Assembly (NCBI GenBank): GCA_014706295.1
Contig: JACSVZ010000037.1
Location: forward strand, 434,001-498,000
Length of the DNA: 64,000 nt
Reading direction: 5' to 3'
Origin: Lycocorax pyrrhopterus obiensis
Lineage: Eukaryota > Chordata > Aves > Passeriformes > Paradisaeidae
Made by a program: the position numbers and the translations under genes. Shown here piece after piece: positions 1-15,100 of this stretch; the first letter of the stretch is position 1; the number at the start of each line of letters is the position of its first letter. The notes under the pieces were generated by a model. That model did no database searches. It had not been told where the DNA came from and worked only from the letters and a program-made list of their open reading frames with translations.

Positions 1-115
1 TGCTTTGCCATGAAGGTTCTTCAGTTCCTCATAACCCCCACAAACCTTCTCCTCGCTCTGAGGACTCCAGTATGATTTTAGATATCGCAGGCCTGGCAGC
101 TGTCACAGATAACAG
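1..115 (+). CDS. VPS13D: VPS13D fragment exon 1 (5' truncated by window edge)
   Basis: The frame beginning at base 3 is open to the donor at 116 (GTATTG). It reads from HEGSSVPHNPHKPSP to SMILDIAGLAAVTDNR, with the final arginine codon split 2+1 across the intron. Joining to the exon at 459 restores TDNR-YEPLMLRRPD without a break. The serine- and proline-rich beginning looks like a linker, and the DIAGLAAVTD part resembles VPS13D just ahead of YEPLML. The exon may continue left of the window. Confidence 0.85.
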
Positions 116-3100
116 GTATTGAAATACAGTTCCTCAGGAAACTGATGGGGGTTTCTAACTGTGTCTTTGAAAACATACTTAATATGATATTCTCTGAATA
201 TGGAAAGACGTCGTTCTGAAGGCATGTGAAAGAGCTGGATTTTACCTGGTTTTATAAACAAACCTCATGCTCACCTGTGTGACTTGGAAATACTTGTAAA
301 AGCATGGCTGATGCCTTTTCAGCGGGTGACTGTAGACAGAGCACTTCAGAAGAGAGATTAGGAAAATGAGCTGGGGCGAAATAAATGTTCAGCATTAACG
401 CAGGTGCAGAGTAAAAGTGCCGAGGTGCATCCTCTGAGCACTGGGGTGTCCCCTGCAGGTATGAGCCCCTGATGCTGAGAAGGCCGGATCGGCGGCGCAG
501 CACGACCCAGACGTGGAGCTTTCGGGATGGGAAGCTGACCTGTGGTATCCATGGACTTGTTGTCCAGGTCAGTACTGATTATATGTTGAACCTGTTTTGT
601 TTGTTGCTGATGTAGATGACGGAGTCATTTGGGCTTAGTATTGAAGTGAACCAAAAGCTTTGAGGCAAATTCAGAATACGGAGCAAAGCAAACTTGTGCA
701 AAGAGCTTATATTTTAAGTTTATATTTGAATGTTCTTATTAATTTCAAATAATTAAAGATCCTGCACTATTAATTAGAAATTAGAAAAGTATTTTAGTTA
801 GTACCCTGATATTGCATTGATCATTTCTTGATCAAATTACTGCAGCTTAGTAAGTAACTACTTGAAGCATCCAAAAAAGCTCTGTATTACTGTCTTTAGA
901 TGTTGACTCAGTAAGGATTTACATTCTCATCTGCAGGTCCAGGGTTCGTCTTTCAAAAAGCTTCCTCTTGTTTTTGAAAACTCTTCAGGAAGGACTTTCC
1001 AATGTCCCTTGACCATGTGATAGCTTCAGTTTTAAATGTGCAGTGGGAATACTTAGTTCCCACTAAACTATCAATTACCCACCTAATTATCAATTACTTA
1101 ATTATCAATCTTGGCTGTTTCTTTTAGCTGCCAACTGATTAAACATTAGTTAACAGAAACTTTAGTAATATCAAGTAAAATGCTCTGGATTGCTCTTCTT
1201 TTAATTCTGAAGAATAAGGAGAGGAAAGTAAAATACAGTTTTAAATTAATATATGTAAATAGTTATCTGAAGTATTTACCTATCACTTAATTACTTAATT
1301 TTCTTTCCTTACTCTTTTTTCTTTCTTCAGGCAAAGGGAGGAATACAGGGTCTTCATGATGGAGCTGAAGTTGTTCTAGGTCCTGATACCTCACTTGAAC
1401 TTTTGGGGCCAGTTCCACCTGAACAGCAGTTCACAAACCAAAAGATGAGGCCTGGCTCAGGAGTACTGGCTGTGAGAGTCACCCCAGATGGGCCAACTAG
1501 AGTTCTGCAGGTGACAGTCCTTCATTAACTAGAATCTAGTTCATTATTTGCTTATACTGGAAATACTCTTTTTCTGTATTACATCTTTAAATCCTTATGA
1601 AAAACTGCCTTTATAATGACATGAAGGGGGTGGGAATATCATAAGCCAGAAATAGTTACTATGAAAGTTTTCCTTGTCATTTTTCTAAAAGGATAATTTT
1701 CTAAGGTAGGACGATGTAGCTGTTATTTATATGTACAAAAGGGATCATTGTAGTAATTTATTTGTTTTCAGATAACTGATTTTAACCAACGTAGAAATGA
1801 TCGTTCATTCAGTGAAGGAGAAGAACTTCCAGTTACGGAACAAGATCTGCGGAAGTTCAAAAATCCAGATACAGAGCAGGAGTTAGAAGTAAGATATGAC
1901 AACTAGTACTTCTCTTTTTTATTTTCATTTTCCTTTCTAGATTTCAGGAGGGGGATGATGGTCAGTAACTTCTCCTGATGATGACCTCGTGTTATGAACT
2001 TGTAGATTTTCCTGCTACAACTTCTCATTCTTAGAATTTGGGTTAATATGCCTTAACCCTCTTGATTCTAAGACTAATTGTCAATGAGCTGCTCAGTCTC
2101 TCTGGAAATGATCCTAAAAAAATAACTTCTTTGCAGAAATGTGTATTTGATATCACAGGTTTTCTCAGTGTTGGTTTGTTAGTGGTGTTTTTTTTCCCCT
2201 TCTTTTCTCAGGTGCTTGTGAAACTGGAAGGTGGAATAGGATTGTCTTTGGTCAACAAAGTCCCTGAAGAGCTTGTGTTTGCAAGCCTCACCAGAATTAA
2301 TGTCCACTACACTCAGCTCTCGACCAGTCAGGTGCTAGAGCTCAGTGTGCATGATATACAGGTATTTGCCATTTTGAAACAAATTCATTTATTCATCGAT
2401 TTTCTTCAGTTTTTTGCATCATAATAGGTTTGAAAAATGTTTAGAGCTGTGTGACTGAGATTTTAATTCCTAAATATCACTGGAGTTTCAGTTCTGTTTT
2501 CTGTCCACTGTGTAGGTGGACAACCAACTTATTGGCACCACACGGCCTTTTATGCTCTTTCTGACGCCCAGGATGAGTGAGAATGAGCCCCTGGACCCTG
2601 GGCCTGCTGTGCAAGTCAATGCCATGAAATTTCCCAGTAAAAATGCACTGACTGATATATACAAGGTAAACCACAATGTTTTGTTTGTGCAACATAGGTA
2701 TTACTTTGCTTAAACGACCTTTCCTGTTCTTAATTTTTACTTGTAATCTAAAGTCAGTGGTTTGTGAAATACACTTTGTTGAATCAATTCTGAAGCTTAA
2801 AGGACACAGTGTCCACCTTCTCATGTTTGCAGTGCTTAAAGCTACAGCACAGTGATGAACAGGGTAATAAATACGTTTAAAAATATAAAAAATCAGTCCA
2901 GACCCCTGTCTGTCTGTGTCTGTGACCTTATTTTTCAAGGTAATTATTCTCTCCTGAGAACTGTAGCACAGTGAACCAGAATATCTATGTTTTGCTCTTC
3001 AGGAGTTGAAGGTTATAAATTCTCTCTGATAAGCTGTTATCTTGCTGCATAAACCCTGTTCTGTGCACTGCAGCCTTTTGGAAACATTGGTTATAAATTT

Positions 3101-6100
3101 ATCCACCAACTGTGGTATGTATTGTGAGAGCAAAACTGAGTTGGTTGTCAAGACTTACTTTCTCACTTGGAGTCTTCACGCATGTATTTTAACTCTGTTT
3201 TGAAAAGCAGCTGATTCCAGTGTTGGAAATGCAGCTAAGATTTTGAAGTGTTAGGATTAGGTAATAAAGCACAACTCCTTCCAGAAAATTGAAATAATCA
3301 TCACTAGTTGTAGATAACTTGAAGTGAAGAAAGCTACCAAAGACATTTTGAAGGTGGGAGTCTTGCTACAAATCCACTAAAGTGAAAATATTCCACTGAA
3401 ATAGAGCACGTTGTCCTTTTTAATAGCTTACATGGATTATATTTCTGGTGTTAATGCTGTAAACTGAGACTTGTTTATCTCTGTAGCATCTGATGATCAC
3501 TGCCCGAAAGTTCACAGTTCAAATTGAGGAGAAACTACTTCTGAAGCTATTGAGTTTCTTTGGCTACAACCACTCGGAATCAGGTGTGGTATAAAATTGC
3601 ACTGCCCAGATTTACAGTGTACAGAAGTATTATGATCTTTGCATATAAAATAAGTAGAAAACACCAGCACACTCTTGGCTGTTTGGAACCTCCCACTCTT
3701 GAACAGAGCTGGAAATGCTTCAGTGGCCCCGTTGTAGAGCTCAGGTGATGGCCCAAGTACAGCCTGTCTGTGGAAGGAGTTCAGTATTCATTTTCAGTTC
3801 CTGTATCTGGATTCATCTAAATTGGGATAAAAGAAATTGTGTTATTAATTTAGCAAGCCACTTTGTTTACTGATTTGTTTAGTTTGTTTATTTAACCCAG
3901 GGCTAGAAGTGGGATCTGTGTTAATTTATTCCTTGGGCAGTTCCTCTTGCTTCACTGCAAGAAAATTTTGTCTGACCTTTGTTGTGGCATCCATACCCCT
4001 GGTTTTAATTGTAATGTAAGTTTTCTTTGATTCAGTGAGGCAAGACAGACCTTTTCAATCTTCTGATCTCATAGATGCTATTCTAATCCTCCCATTTTAG
4101 TGTTTATCTGTGCTTTGGAAACTTTATGAAAAGTTTGTTTTGGAGTGGCAATTGAAAATGTCACTTCTATTATGCAGTAGCCTGTGTACTATTACATAAT
4201 AACTGTCACAAGAAAAGAACTATTTTTGGCATGATTCCAAATGGGACCAAGCCTACAAATGATGCTTCAGAGTTCTGTCTTGCTAATTCACACTATCCTC
4301 TGAATTGTCTCTGGAAAAATAACAGTATTGCACTTCACAGAGGACTTACAAACTTAGATCTCTAGTGATGAGGAAGAAGTAAAAATTTTGAGTCTTGCTC
4401 TTAGCCTTTTAACTAATCTGCCCTTTGTTCTGGTTTACCCTGTTGCTTTTGCTTTTTTTTTTTCCCTTACTTACTGTACATTATTTGTAGTTTCTCCACT
4501 GATGCTGATGTCATCCAAGATTCAGACAAAAATAATTTTCTCATTTACAGTCAGCATATTTTATTGTTCATAAGTCTGAGTTCATAAGACTTGGTCATCT
4601 TTCGTCTTTCCCCTGCTTCCTGATACCACCCAGGTGCTCTTACAAATAACATGAGCCTGTTAATGTCGACCGAATTTGAGTCACTCTCCATGTAAATTGA
4701 TTTACTGGATGTCTTCCATGTATGCATTTTGTCCATTGTGCAGTGAATAATTGAAAGCTTTCTTTGTACATTATATTCTTAGTTGAGTGTGTAAGGAATT
4801 ACAGAGAAAGTAGAGAGAGGAAAACAGACTGTAAGATCACAACTGCACAGTAGGAACATTCCATGGTCATGTGTTATCTCCTTGTTTCTGTGTGCTGATA
4901 AAGATAAATTAGAAGTGAGATTAAAAGCTCACATAACAGGTTTTAGAGATGCAGAGCGATCTGACAAAAATTCTTGAGCCTCAGAGGTCAACTTCGTGTC
5001 ACAAGGCATGAGTAATTTTGCTGGCTACACCAGCAGTCACACATACTTTTTATTTGTACAGAGGATTGTTAACTCTTCACAGAGTGTGCATTCCTAACCC
5101 TGTATTTATTTATCTTTAATTGGTTCTGATTCCTGTGTTTTGTCTGGATGCAGAGGTTGAAAAGTATGATGAGAACCTCCATGAGAAGGTTGTTGAACAA
5201 GGTGGAGGACAAAAACGATACTACTTTGAAAATCTGAAAATCAGTGTGCCTCAAATCAAGTTGAGTGTCTTCACTTCCAACAAGCTCCCTTTGGATCTCA
5301 AGGTACACCAATGCATTCTCAGAGTGGGCTTCCAGTAAAGAGAAAGAAAAGGGAACAGAAGCTTTAACTTAATAGTCTTTCGTTTCCATTTACTTTTGCA
5401 TTATCTAAGTTACAAATAATAGAAGTTTCAGCAACTTCTGACACTTAATTAGCATAACTTCCAGTCTCTTCTGTAATAGTCCTTAATTTTTTTAATTTCA
5501 GTTGAAGCACAGCCAACTGGACCTAATGACTCACTGCTTTACAAAGGACCTTAGTTGCAATAATGGAAGTGTAAAGAGCTTAAAGGGAATTGCTATCATA
5601 AAATAAGAAGTTATTCAACTTAGAGAACAGAAATACAGGACAACTGAGTGTTTGCATCCAAAAAATGTTGTTTCATTGGAATTGGAGAATTTGCATGAGC
5701 ACTGTGCAATATAGTAAAAAATTAAAGTAAATTGAGATTGAATATGAAAATAGGTGGGAAGTCTGGGGTTTTTTTTAATATGGTCATAAATCTGGCACAG
5801 TTGGTAAATGAACCAGGGATTCCAGATTATAGCCAGAACATATTCTCATCCAGTGTTCCCAAATTGTGTGTTAGGACACACGATTCCTGGACACAATAAA
5901 GTGGCAGCAGTCAGTTGCCACTTCAAAAATGATTAATTTAACATTTCAGTCAGAAATATTTCAGTTCTCTCTGAGCTAATACAACTGCTTTCCTCCAAGG
6001 TGGGAGAGCTGAAACAGAACCAACCAACCAAACCATGAAAAACCCTCCCTACTCTGGAGGAACTGAGCTGCTGCCTTTTCAAAAAACCAAAACTGAGATA

Positions 6101-9100
6101 CCAACTGGGCTTTTTTGTCCTTGATATTAAGGACATCATGACGAGCAAGCTTCTAAAGAAGTTTAGTTTTGTGTAACGAGTGTCTGTCATGGAGTCTTAC
6201 CAAGATGATCCAGAAGATCACCAGTCGTGCATTCTTGTATTGCTTTTACCAAATCCTTGTGCAGAGGACAGTTCAATAGCTAGCTGGGATATTCCTTGCC
6301 TGTGATATTCCTAGCTATAATATTCCTTAGCCGTGATATTCCTTACCACTAAATAAAAGCAGCATAAATAATAGTCCTGAATATGTGTTTGCACTTAAGC
6401 TTCAACACAAAAACCCTCGTAATTCCATTAGCTGAAATGCAGACTGAGGAAGCAGAGCTAGTGGTGAGTGCCTTTAAGAGCCCAGCACTGTGCACTGTTC
6501 TGTTTGGATTTCCTACCACCCTTGGTATAGGATTGCACATGGATCCATCTTGGCAGCCGCCAGCAGTGTTCTCAAGAGAAAACTTGGCATATCCATTTTT
6601 CCCCATAATGTTAACAGTCCCTGCATATTCTGTATATTGACTTTCACAGAAAGAGTTCCATTCAGTTCTGTAGCACAGGAAAGTTCAGGGTAGGAGGGAG
6701 AGAATAATCACCGTAGAGCCTTTGTGGAAGTTTTTCTAACTACCTCTAATGTTTCTGGCATGGACTTGGCTGTCTGGTAATTTGGTGTAGACAGATTATT
6801 TTTATTAGGTACCAGTATTAACAAAGTTGCCTTATATAATATCTGATAGTTAAACAGGAAATTACTTCCTACCCAAGTGAATAATGAGGACTACTCTGGT
6901 TGGTCATCCATTTACTGAAAAAATAAATAGGTCTTTTCTTACTCACAAACTTAACTCAGACCTGTAACTTGCCTTAATTGCCTGCAGATGGCACAAAAAC
7001 TCGTGTTCCCTATACCAGGCAGCTTTGGTGATTAATGTGTAAAGATAAAACATCAGTGTGAGGCTTCTTGCCTTCTTCAGAGTGTCTGATGTTGGTGAGT
7101 GTACAGATGCCATTATCAAGACCTGAAGAAGAAGAAGACTCTTTCTGTCTTGAAAAACTAGGTTTTTTCCAACTTTTTTTCAAAATTATTTTATTCATGT
7201 GTGTGTGTATATTTAGATGTATAGCTTGTCCACCTTAAATGTGGCTTTTTATGTATAAATTGTACAAGGTACAGATGGCCTATGAGCTAATTACAATCTT
7301 AGTTTTCTTCCTTGCAAAATAATGGGAAAAATTAGTTTAAAGAATTTCTGTACACCATATAATGTTAAGATATGAGCCACAGGCTTACAGGAAATTATGT
7401 ATGTTATTTTAGCTCATCCTGACATTTAATCCCTTCACAGAAGTTCAGCAGGGTGGAAACCAGCCAGTTTTGTCAAGGAAATTCATTTAGGGTTGGTTTA
7501 ATTGAACATTAGAACAGTATAGCAAAGTTATATATGGAATCTTAGACACATTTTGATTTGAAATATTCCTATCAAGTGTGGGATACAGATTGCATTGGGA
7601 AGCTTAGTGACTCTTGAGTTATTGGAGAAATGCAGTGCTAAGAAGTGATCAGTACTTACAATTAAAAGATTTGTGGGTGATTGCTCTCTGTATCAAAGTG
7701 TCCACACTGCAGTGGTAGAGAACTCCAGCAGCTTCAGAGAATTTTGGTTTGTTACCCATTTAAAGGTAAATTCACTTGGATGCTCTGAATGAGAAGCAGA
7801 GAGAAGAATTACAATGGCAATATCTTTTACTTACTCAGGCATTGAAAAGCACACTGGGATTCCCTCTGATCCGATTTGAAGATGCTGTGATTAATCTGGA
7901 TCCTTTCACTCGGGTCCATCCATATGAAACTCAGGAGTTCATCATTAATGACATTCGGAAACACTTCCAGGAGGTTAGTGTGATAGAGATTATGTCGTGG
8001 CAAAGGTTGAACTTCTCTTGGTTGAGGAGTTCTCCACCGAGGATATGGGAACTCTTTCCTGACTATTTAGTGCTGTGTTGCTTCTTTGGTATATGGAGAA
8101 GTAGTATCCTGGAAGAATTCTAAGAATACACTGCATTTTAAGATGAAACTATTGTTAATTTTACTGGTATTTGTGTGTTGATTTCTCCAGTAAACCTACC
8201 TGGGTTGGCAGAAGCTTCTGTTGTGGGTGGGATGGGGTTTTTTTTCCATCAACCTTGCTGGTGTTAATGTGATCCATAAGAAATACTTCATTCTTCCTCT
8301 TGGTTTTACAGGAGCTGCTGAGTCAGGCAGCAAGGATTCTAGGTTCTGTGGATTTCCTTGGCAACCCTATGGGTCTACTGAATGATGTTTCAGAAGGTGT
8401 TACTGGACTTATAAAGTACGGCAATGTGGGTGGTCTCATCAGAAATGTCACTCATGGAGTATCAAACTCTGCTGCAAAGGTAAAAATTGTGATATTAAAG
8501 TTTGCTATAACAATAAGCAAAAAATAGGCAAGAAGTCAAATAGAACTATTGACCAAGGTTAAATTGTTTTATGCCCTGTTTGTTTTGTAAAAATGGTGTT
8601 TGAAGTGTAGATTTTGTTTTTCATAAATGCTTTTTATACATGCCAGGGATGCCAGAAACAGGAGTCAGTGGACCATTCAAAACCCTATTATTGCTGTACA
8701 GATACTTGCAGGTTGAATCAACAGTTAACCAAAATGAGAAATAATTTGCTTCTACATGCAAATGAACAAAGCTGTGTTAAATTATGTATATAATCTACAT
8801 AGAGAGAGAGAGTACTAGAGAAAGGTGGAGTATTTAAGGGGTTATTTAGTATAACAGGAGTTGTTAGCTGTTACTTTTGAGAAGTGATTAAGCTGATGTG
8901 AATAGCAATTATGCTTATTCTTGAGGTTTGGGGGTTTTTGTGCCACATAGCAACAAACTAAGGAATTTCTAGATTGCTTTGTATTTATCTGTAGTTTAAT
9001 TCTAAAGTCTCTGCATGGTGAACATTCTTTTGTCCTTCCTGATAACAGCTGAGAGAATTCAGTTATATCAGAGAAAATTATTGTATTTAGTGCCCAAGAG

Positions 9101-12100
9101 AGGGATGATCTAAGGCAGGAGTTAGAAGTAGGAAGCAGTTTGGATCATGGTTGATGCTATACTTGATACTGAGCAAACATACGTTCTTGAAATGTTTTAT
9201 TACATACCTGTTGTGTCAGCACAACCCTTCATGGGTACAACTGCAGTAATGCTTTTTTGACACAAGGACGTGTTGCTAAGTTTGGTTTTGTGAAAATTCT
9301 TTATTTTCTGTTATTTTCATTTTCCAAGCGGGTAACTTTGTACGTGGGTATTGTCATGGTTCATCCTTTAACAACCTTTCCCACTTACTTGTATACAAGG
9401 AAATCTGCTTTTTCCCCTCCTTAGTGGAAAAAAGTGATTCAGAAGATTCAGAGTCTATATAATTACAGAGAGCTCAAGAGTAACATTATCAAACCTAGAC
9501 CATCGCCAAATGCAGAGCTGGGTCTGACCCAGAGAGCCGAGCCATGAGGAAAGATGACATGCACATTCTCTGTCATAATTATCTTGTTTGCAGCATTAGC
9601 CTATTTTGCACAATTTCATGAAATTCAAACAAAATACCATGTTGATATTCGTGTCCTAATTTCCTAGTCGGTGGTTCTGTAATTCTCAGCACTGCAAATA
9701 CAAGCTGATCCAGGCAGTCTGGTAGAAGACTGCCTGAGCTTCTGGAAGGCAGCTGTTTCTGTCTGCGAATGAGTACTTTTGTCCATGCTTTCTCCTCGTG
9801 GTTGTAGTCTCTGGTGACCCATCCACTCCACCCAATAGAGTATGTTTCTTTAGAATTTCCTTTCTATAAAGTGTTGTTTCCTCATCGCAGTCACATCTGC
9901 AGCAACAGTCTCATAAATCTTCCTTTAAAAGGCACGAGCCTTCCTCTGTTTCCCACAAGGGCAAGGTCATTCCTTGAACTTTGGAGTCATTTGTAACCAA
10001 GGGGTTTGTGAAGGAAGATTTTCAAAGGCAGAAGGGCAGTTGGATGCTGAACTCCTTTCGAAATTCAACAGGAGCTGAGTGCCTGCTTCCCATTTATACC
10101 TTTGAAAATCACCCCATGTACTATTTATCTGTCTTCCCAGGTATTTTTTTTTTCTTTCTCCTTGATATATCAGAAATGTCTCTGTGATGCAAGTCTCACA
10201 CAGTTCCCTTTTCAAAGCTTTTTATATGGTTTATGTATTGGTCCTTTTGGAACAAGGAGAGAAATCTGTAATGTAAGAAGGCTTAGTAGTACATTGTGGA
10301 GCTCCTTGATGAGTCCTCCTTCCAAAGGTTGAATCTTAATTCTGATACATAGAAGACAATGGTAAAAAAGGCTCCAATAGTCAGGTTGAATTCTTCCTTA
10401 TGTGTTGCACTGCTTTCAGGCATTTAAATCTGCTCGAAAACTAAGCCCAGAATGTCCATATGATAAAAAAATTGGCATTTCAAGTACAGTTTGTGATGTG
10501 TTATGTACATGGTACAGCATAGAACTTTGTCTTTTACTTTCTGTTCTATCTTGTGTGTGCCTTATGAGTGTGTCTAGGATATGTGAAGTATTGGTAAAGA
10601 AAATTATATGGAGAGAACAAACAATTTGAGTTAGTCAAGAGAAACAAAACTGAAATAATAGGTCATTTTCATCTTGCTGTTGGTGCTCTGGAAAGGTATT
10701 TTTAAGTATATTTTCACTGCATAAATTTTCACGTGATTCAGCTGTGCCACAGAGGACTCTTGTCTTTGCAGCTTGTTCTGTGGATCTGGTAATTAAAGGA
10801 ACCAAAACTAGAGGAGCCTGTGTCCTGCACAGGCACTGAGGGTTGGGAAAAATCTCCATTTTGGTTGTTTGAGTACCTGACTTATGAAGTGTCTAAAATA
10901 AAAATCTAGGATAGATTTTAAGATGAGTTAGCTATTAAGGTGTGAGTAGATAGATAAACGAAGAGTAATACTATAATCATGGCTTTTAAAGTAACACTGC
11001 TCAGCTGAATCAAGAAGTAAGCTATTGGAGTTGTATCTGGTTTTGTCATTTTATTGCTTTTCTATTTTATAGTTGTGCTGATTATCCCTGTAATGGCTTT
11101 TCCATGCATTTCAGAGCACGCAGTGGGTAATGCCTTCTTTCAAGTGGAGAGCTGCAGTGTATTTAAATTGGCACAAACCCTTAGGTTAAATAAAGTTCAC
11201 TACAGACAGTTTTGTAGTTTTTATCCCTTGGAGGCTCCAAGTTCTGTATTTTAAAAAGTTCTTTGATCCTAAATATAGACACCTGAGGGAATTTCATTCC
11301 CTCTGAATGGAGCCTTCTATAGCTGCCATATGCGTAGAAATGTCTCACATTCTTGGCATCCACACTTTTTTTATTTCCCCCGTTAGGCATGATAGAACTA
11401 AATCCTAAATTGTTCCTGTTTCAGATGTGTTTCAATTAGTAATGAATATTGAACACTGAATTAGCAGCTGACCAAAACTGTTCTGTAGCTTGTGTTCTCC
11501 AAATAGAAAAGTAAGCGTGGTTGTATCTATTACTGGCAAATAGGTGTTGTGCTGACATAGTGAAAGTCCTGGTGGTAAAGGATTGAAAAGATTCACAGCT
11601 TGTCAATACTTGTATTTAATGTGTTTGATTTCTTTCTACCTCTACCATGAACTCTCTTTTAGGAATTATGAGCACATAGTAGTGTCGCTGTTATGACTCT
11701 GAGGTTAGGATATAGGATGGAAATAATTGGTGTGTCCTTCTCTTCCTCTTGAGAAAAATAATTTAATGAACTTAATGAAAGAGCTTAATTTTCATATTGA
11801 ACTTTGAAGTTTCCAGTTTAATTAGGCCCCTTAAGGAAAGGTAAACCATCAGTCACAGCTGCATTTCCCTGTTAGGTTTTTCAGAAGCATGCAGGGTTCT
11901 GAGAGACAGGCTTCCTTCCAGAAGGAGGCACCTGAGATGCCAAAACTTCCCTAGAGGGGAGTTGCAACAAATTGCATTTGAGTGTTTGTTTTCTTTAATG
12001 GCTGATGAACCTTTCTGCCCTGGACTTTGACTCCATCTATTTATTTCAGCTGAGTTCATACTGATGGCCAAGGTGCTTAGGTGCTTCACAGAGATAGGAA

Positions 12101-15100
12101 AATATGTGAGGTGTTAGAACTGGGTAAGAAAACTTTAAGACTAGTAAAGATGCAAATACTGCTCCAGGTGAGTGTTTGGCATGGAGACATTTGTAGAACA
12201 GGAGCATGAAAGCAACAGAAAGGGAAATGGGAGTTTTAACCCTCCTTGTAAGATAAATCAAAGCAGAATCTCAAGTGCTTGGCAGTGACAGGAAAATAAA
12301 GATAACTGAATGGAGAATAAAGAGGAAGTAATAAAGAGATTATTTAAAAACAAATCTTGAACAAGTGTTTGACTCACATGAATGTTAACTTTAACAAAGT
12401 TGGCAGTGAATGCAATGAGCAGTGGCTGTAGCAGAGCACAGAAGGAAGGTGCAGTTTGAGCAGGCTCTACCCAAAAACAGACAGAAAGCTTTCTAAAACA
12501 ATCAAAGCCGATGGTTCCCTTTTGTTTAAAGTTTCTTAGTTCATGTAACCAACCACTCCTCTTTGATACCATTCAGAAGCCAGAACTGCCATTCTCCCAT
12601 TTTTGGAGTCACTGCAGTTCAGCTCTAGCTTCATTAGCTCAAAATGCCAAGGAAGTAGCTGTAAATAAAATAATATCTTGGTGTTAGGGAACTTCTAACG
12701 AAAGCCTTTGTATATGAAGCCTGAGAAAGAAATACATGGTGGTGTTTTCCTCAGAAGAGTTAAACAGAATCATCAAGTGATGCTATAGAAAGGTCATGGT
12801 GGTGTTTGGGTTCTGAGTTTCCTACCATTCTGTATTTTCATGATTTTTGTTTGATTCTGTGCTCTTCTCCTTAACTCCTAAGAGCAGAAAGTGTGTGGTT
12901 ACTGTCAGTCTCACTGGATAAAGGTGAGGAAGGCTGGAATACATGTCATCTTTCTGGGCAATTTTACAGTTTAGAATTCGGGTTTTCCTTCAGGAAAGCT
13001 GGTGTTCATCCCTTACAAAGGGTAGCTGAGGTATTGAAGTAGTGGGATTTAGCAGCATTTACCATAATTTTTTCTATTACAGAAGTGATTTATACAGTTT
13101 GGGTCAAATGTAGCTTTTTCTGTGTTTTCTTCCTTGTAATCTTCCCCAGTGTAGCATAGAGGCTCCTGCAGCCTGTCCAGGTGGCACTGCAGATCATCTT
13201 CAGTTTAACTCGCAGTTCATCCACAGATAAGCAGCTCATGTGCAGGTTCGCGTGAGCATTGAGAATCTGTATCAAGATGTGCAATTATGAGATGGAAAGC
13301 AATTGAAATTCCCAGGCAGAAATCTTGAGTACTGGAGGAACATTACAGATGAGGCCATTTCCCCATTTCCTGCCAGTTTGAAAAGACAGCAAGTTTTATG
13401 GCCAATTAGTGGCAATCAAAAGCCATGGAAAGTGTCAGTTTTAATGTGCAGAACATCTGGTATCTGTAATTAGTATCTTTGAAAGAGGTTTTGGGATAAA
13501 GGATCATCTTTGAGAAGTCTGAAGTATTATTTTGTTCTTCCTGGTTTTCATTTGTACCATGGGATAAAATGTGTCTGGCCAGCATCCAGGTTGAAAGTTT
13601 TCTTCTCAGTTTGGGTTAAATTCAGCCTTTCTTTTACAAAGCTTCTTGCACAAAGTGAACACACTTTACTCCAGTGGATTTTTATGTGGAGAAATGGGCA
13701 TGGGTAGATTGAACAGAAATGGTGATATATTCTGTGGGAAGAACTGGTTTGATGTGGACTTGACATCCTAAATGTGCCCCATTCAGAAGCAAATTGGTGG
13801 CAGCTTTGAATGAGCCTTACCCAGGAGAAACTGCTCGGTTGATAATGAGAGTCCTGCAACAATACAGCAACTGCACACATGGAGATGCACAGCTGGACAG
13901 AGGAATGTACAGGTGACCATTTGACAACTGAAAAAAAAGAGGGATTAGAGAGCTTTATGTTTTACACCTGCTCTAGAGCTTCATTTCGAAAAAATGGGGT
14001 TTACCAGCTGATTTTCCTGGAAAATAAAATGCACTATTCCTGTTTTGCTGACTCATTGGAGAATTCAGTGAGCAAAAGAGAATTTAAAATGAGGTATGCA
14101 AAGAGTTGCCAAGTCATAAACTGTGACACTGGAAATAAGCATTTGTCATAGATGAAATGAAATTTCGTTTTAACCTGCAGTTTTTGAGTGGTTACATGTC
14201 AGGCGGACAGGCACATCTATCCCATTTATCAACATTAGCATCTGAAGGAGAAAAAATGGGGTGTGGGTTTGAAATTCATCATTTCAGTCTTGATAAATGG
14301 CTGACTGCACCTCCCTACTATGTATTTAAAGTTGTAGAGTTGTGTAGAAAATGTTAAATAGTACGGACTTAAACTTGAAGTTCCTTAGCTGTGTATCCCT
14401 GAGAAGTGAAAATAGTGTTTCTATGGCCAGGGGAGAAGGCCAAGCTGTACCAGGAGATCCAAACAGCTCACAGAGTTGTTCACTATTTACACACACACAC
14501 GCACAATGGCAGGTCCAGTTAATGTGCTTGTGTGGGGTTTCCTTCAAAATATCTAGTAGAACATGGAAAACTTGTTAGTTTTTAAACAGGAGGTTCTTGC
14601 AGATCCCAAGTGTGGTCACAGGTGGTCATGGCAGAAAAAGAAACTGGTTGGAAAGAGCCTGAGTGCTGCAGTTAGCACAGATGGAAATGCTTTTGGAAAT
14701 CAAAATCAACAGAGCTGGTAAAGATGATGTTAAAACCAAACCTAAAGTGCCCCCTCTGAATACTTTGTTGTTACCTATTAACTCAAGGCACTGGATCTCT
14801 TCAGGCTTTCTCTCCGTTTTTCAGTATTATTGAGGGGTTTAAGGAAGGGGGAGAAGGAGGGCAAATAATTCCATTCCCAAAAAATAAACAAACTCGGCTT
14901 GGTAAGAGTTAAGGCTGGGGGGCGGGGAATTATCTGTTAAGAGTATTAGTTGTTTAATAAAGCACAGTTGTCCTCCAGATGAACCCGCCAGTGACTCCGC
15001 AATTGGGGTCATTCCAAGTTCATGCTGTGGACTTTTGACTGCCTTCTGTGTCTGTGAAAACAGCCGGCGGTTCCTGCAGGGATCACTCATTCAGCCCTGT

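Noticed and set aside
7770..7838. In-frame open extension (23 codons, including NEKQREELQWQYLLL) upstream of exon 9
   Set aside because: A good acceptor at 7838 gives the expected VPS13D join. The nearest upstream AG (7765) is out of phase and has a poor pyrimidine tract, and TAA closes the frame at 7767.
13090..13284. Minus-strand 64-codon frame with a protein-like look (CLSVDELRVKLKMI)
   Set aside because: No family recognised, no convincing splice sites in phase, and no neighbouring exon, so it is left as intron sequence.
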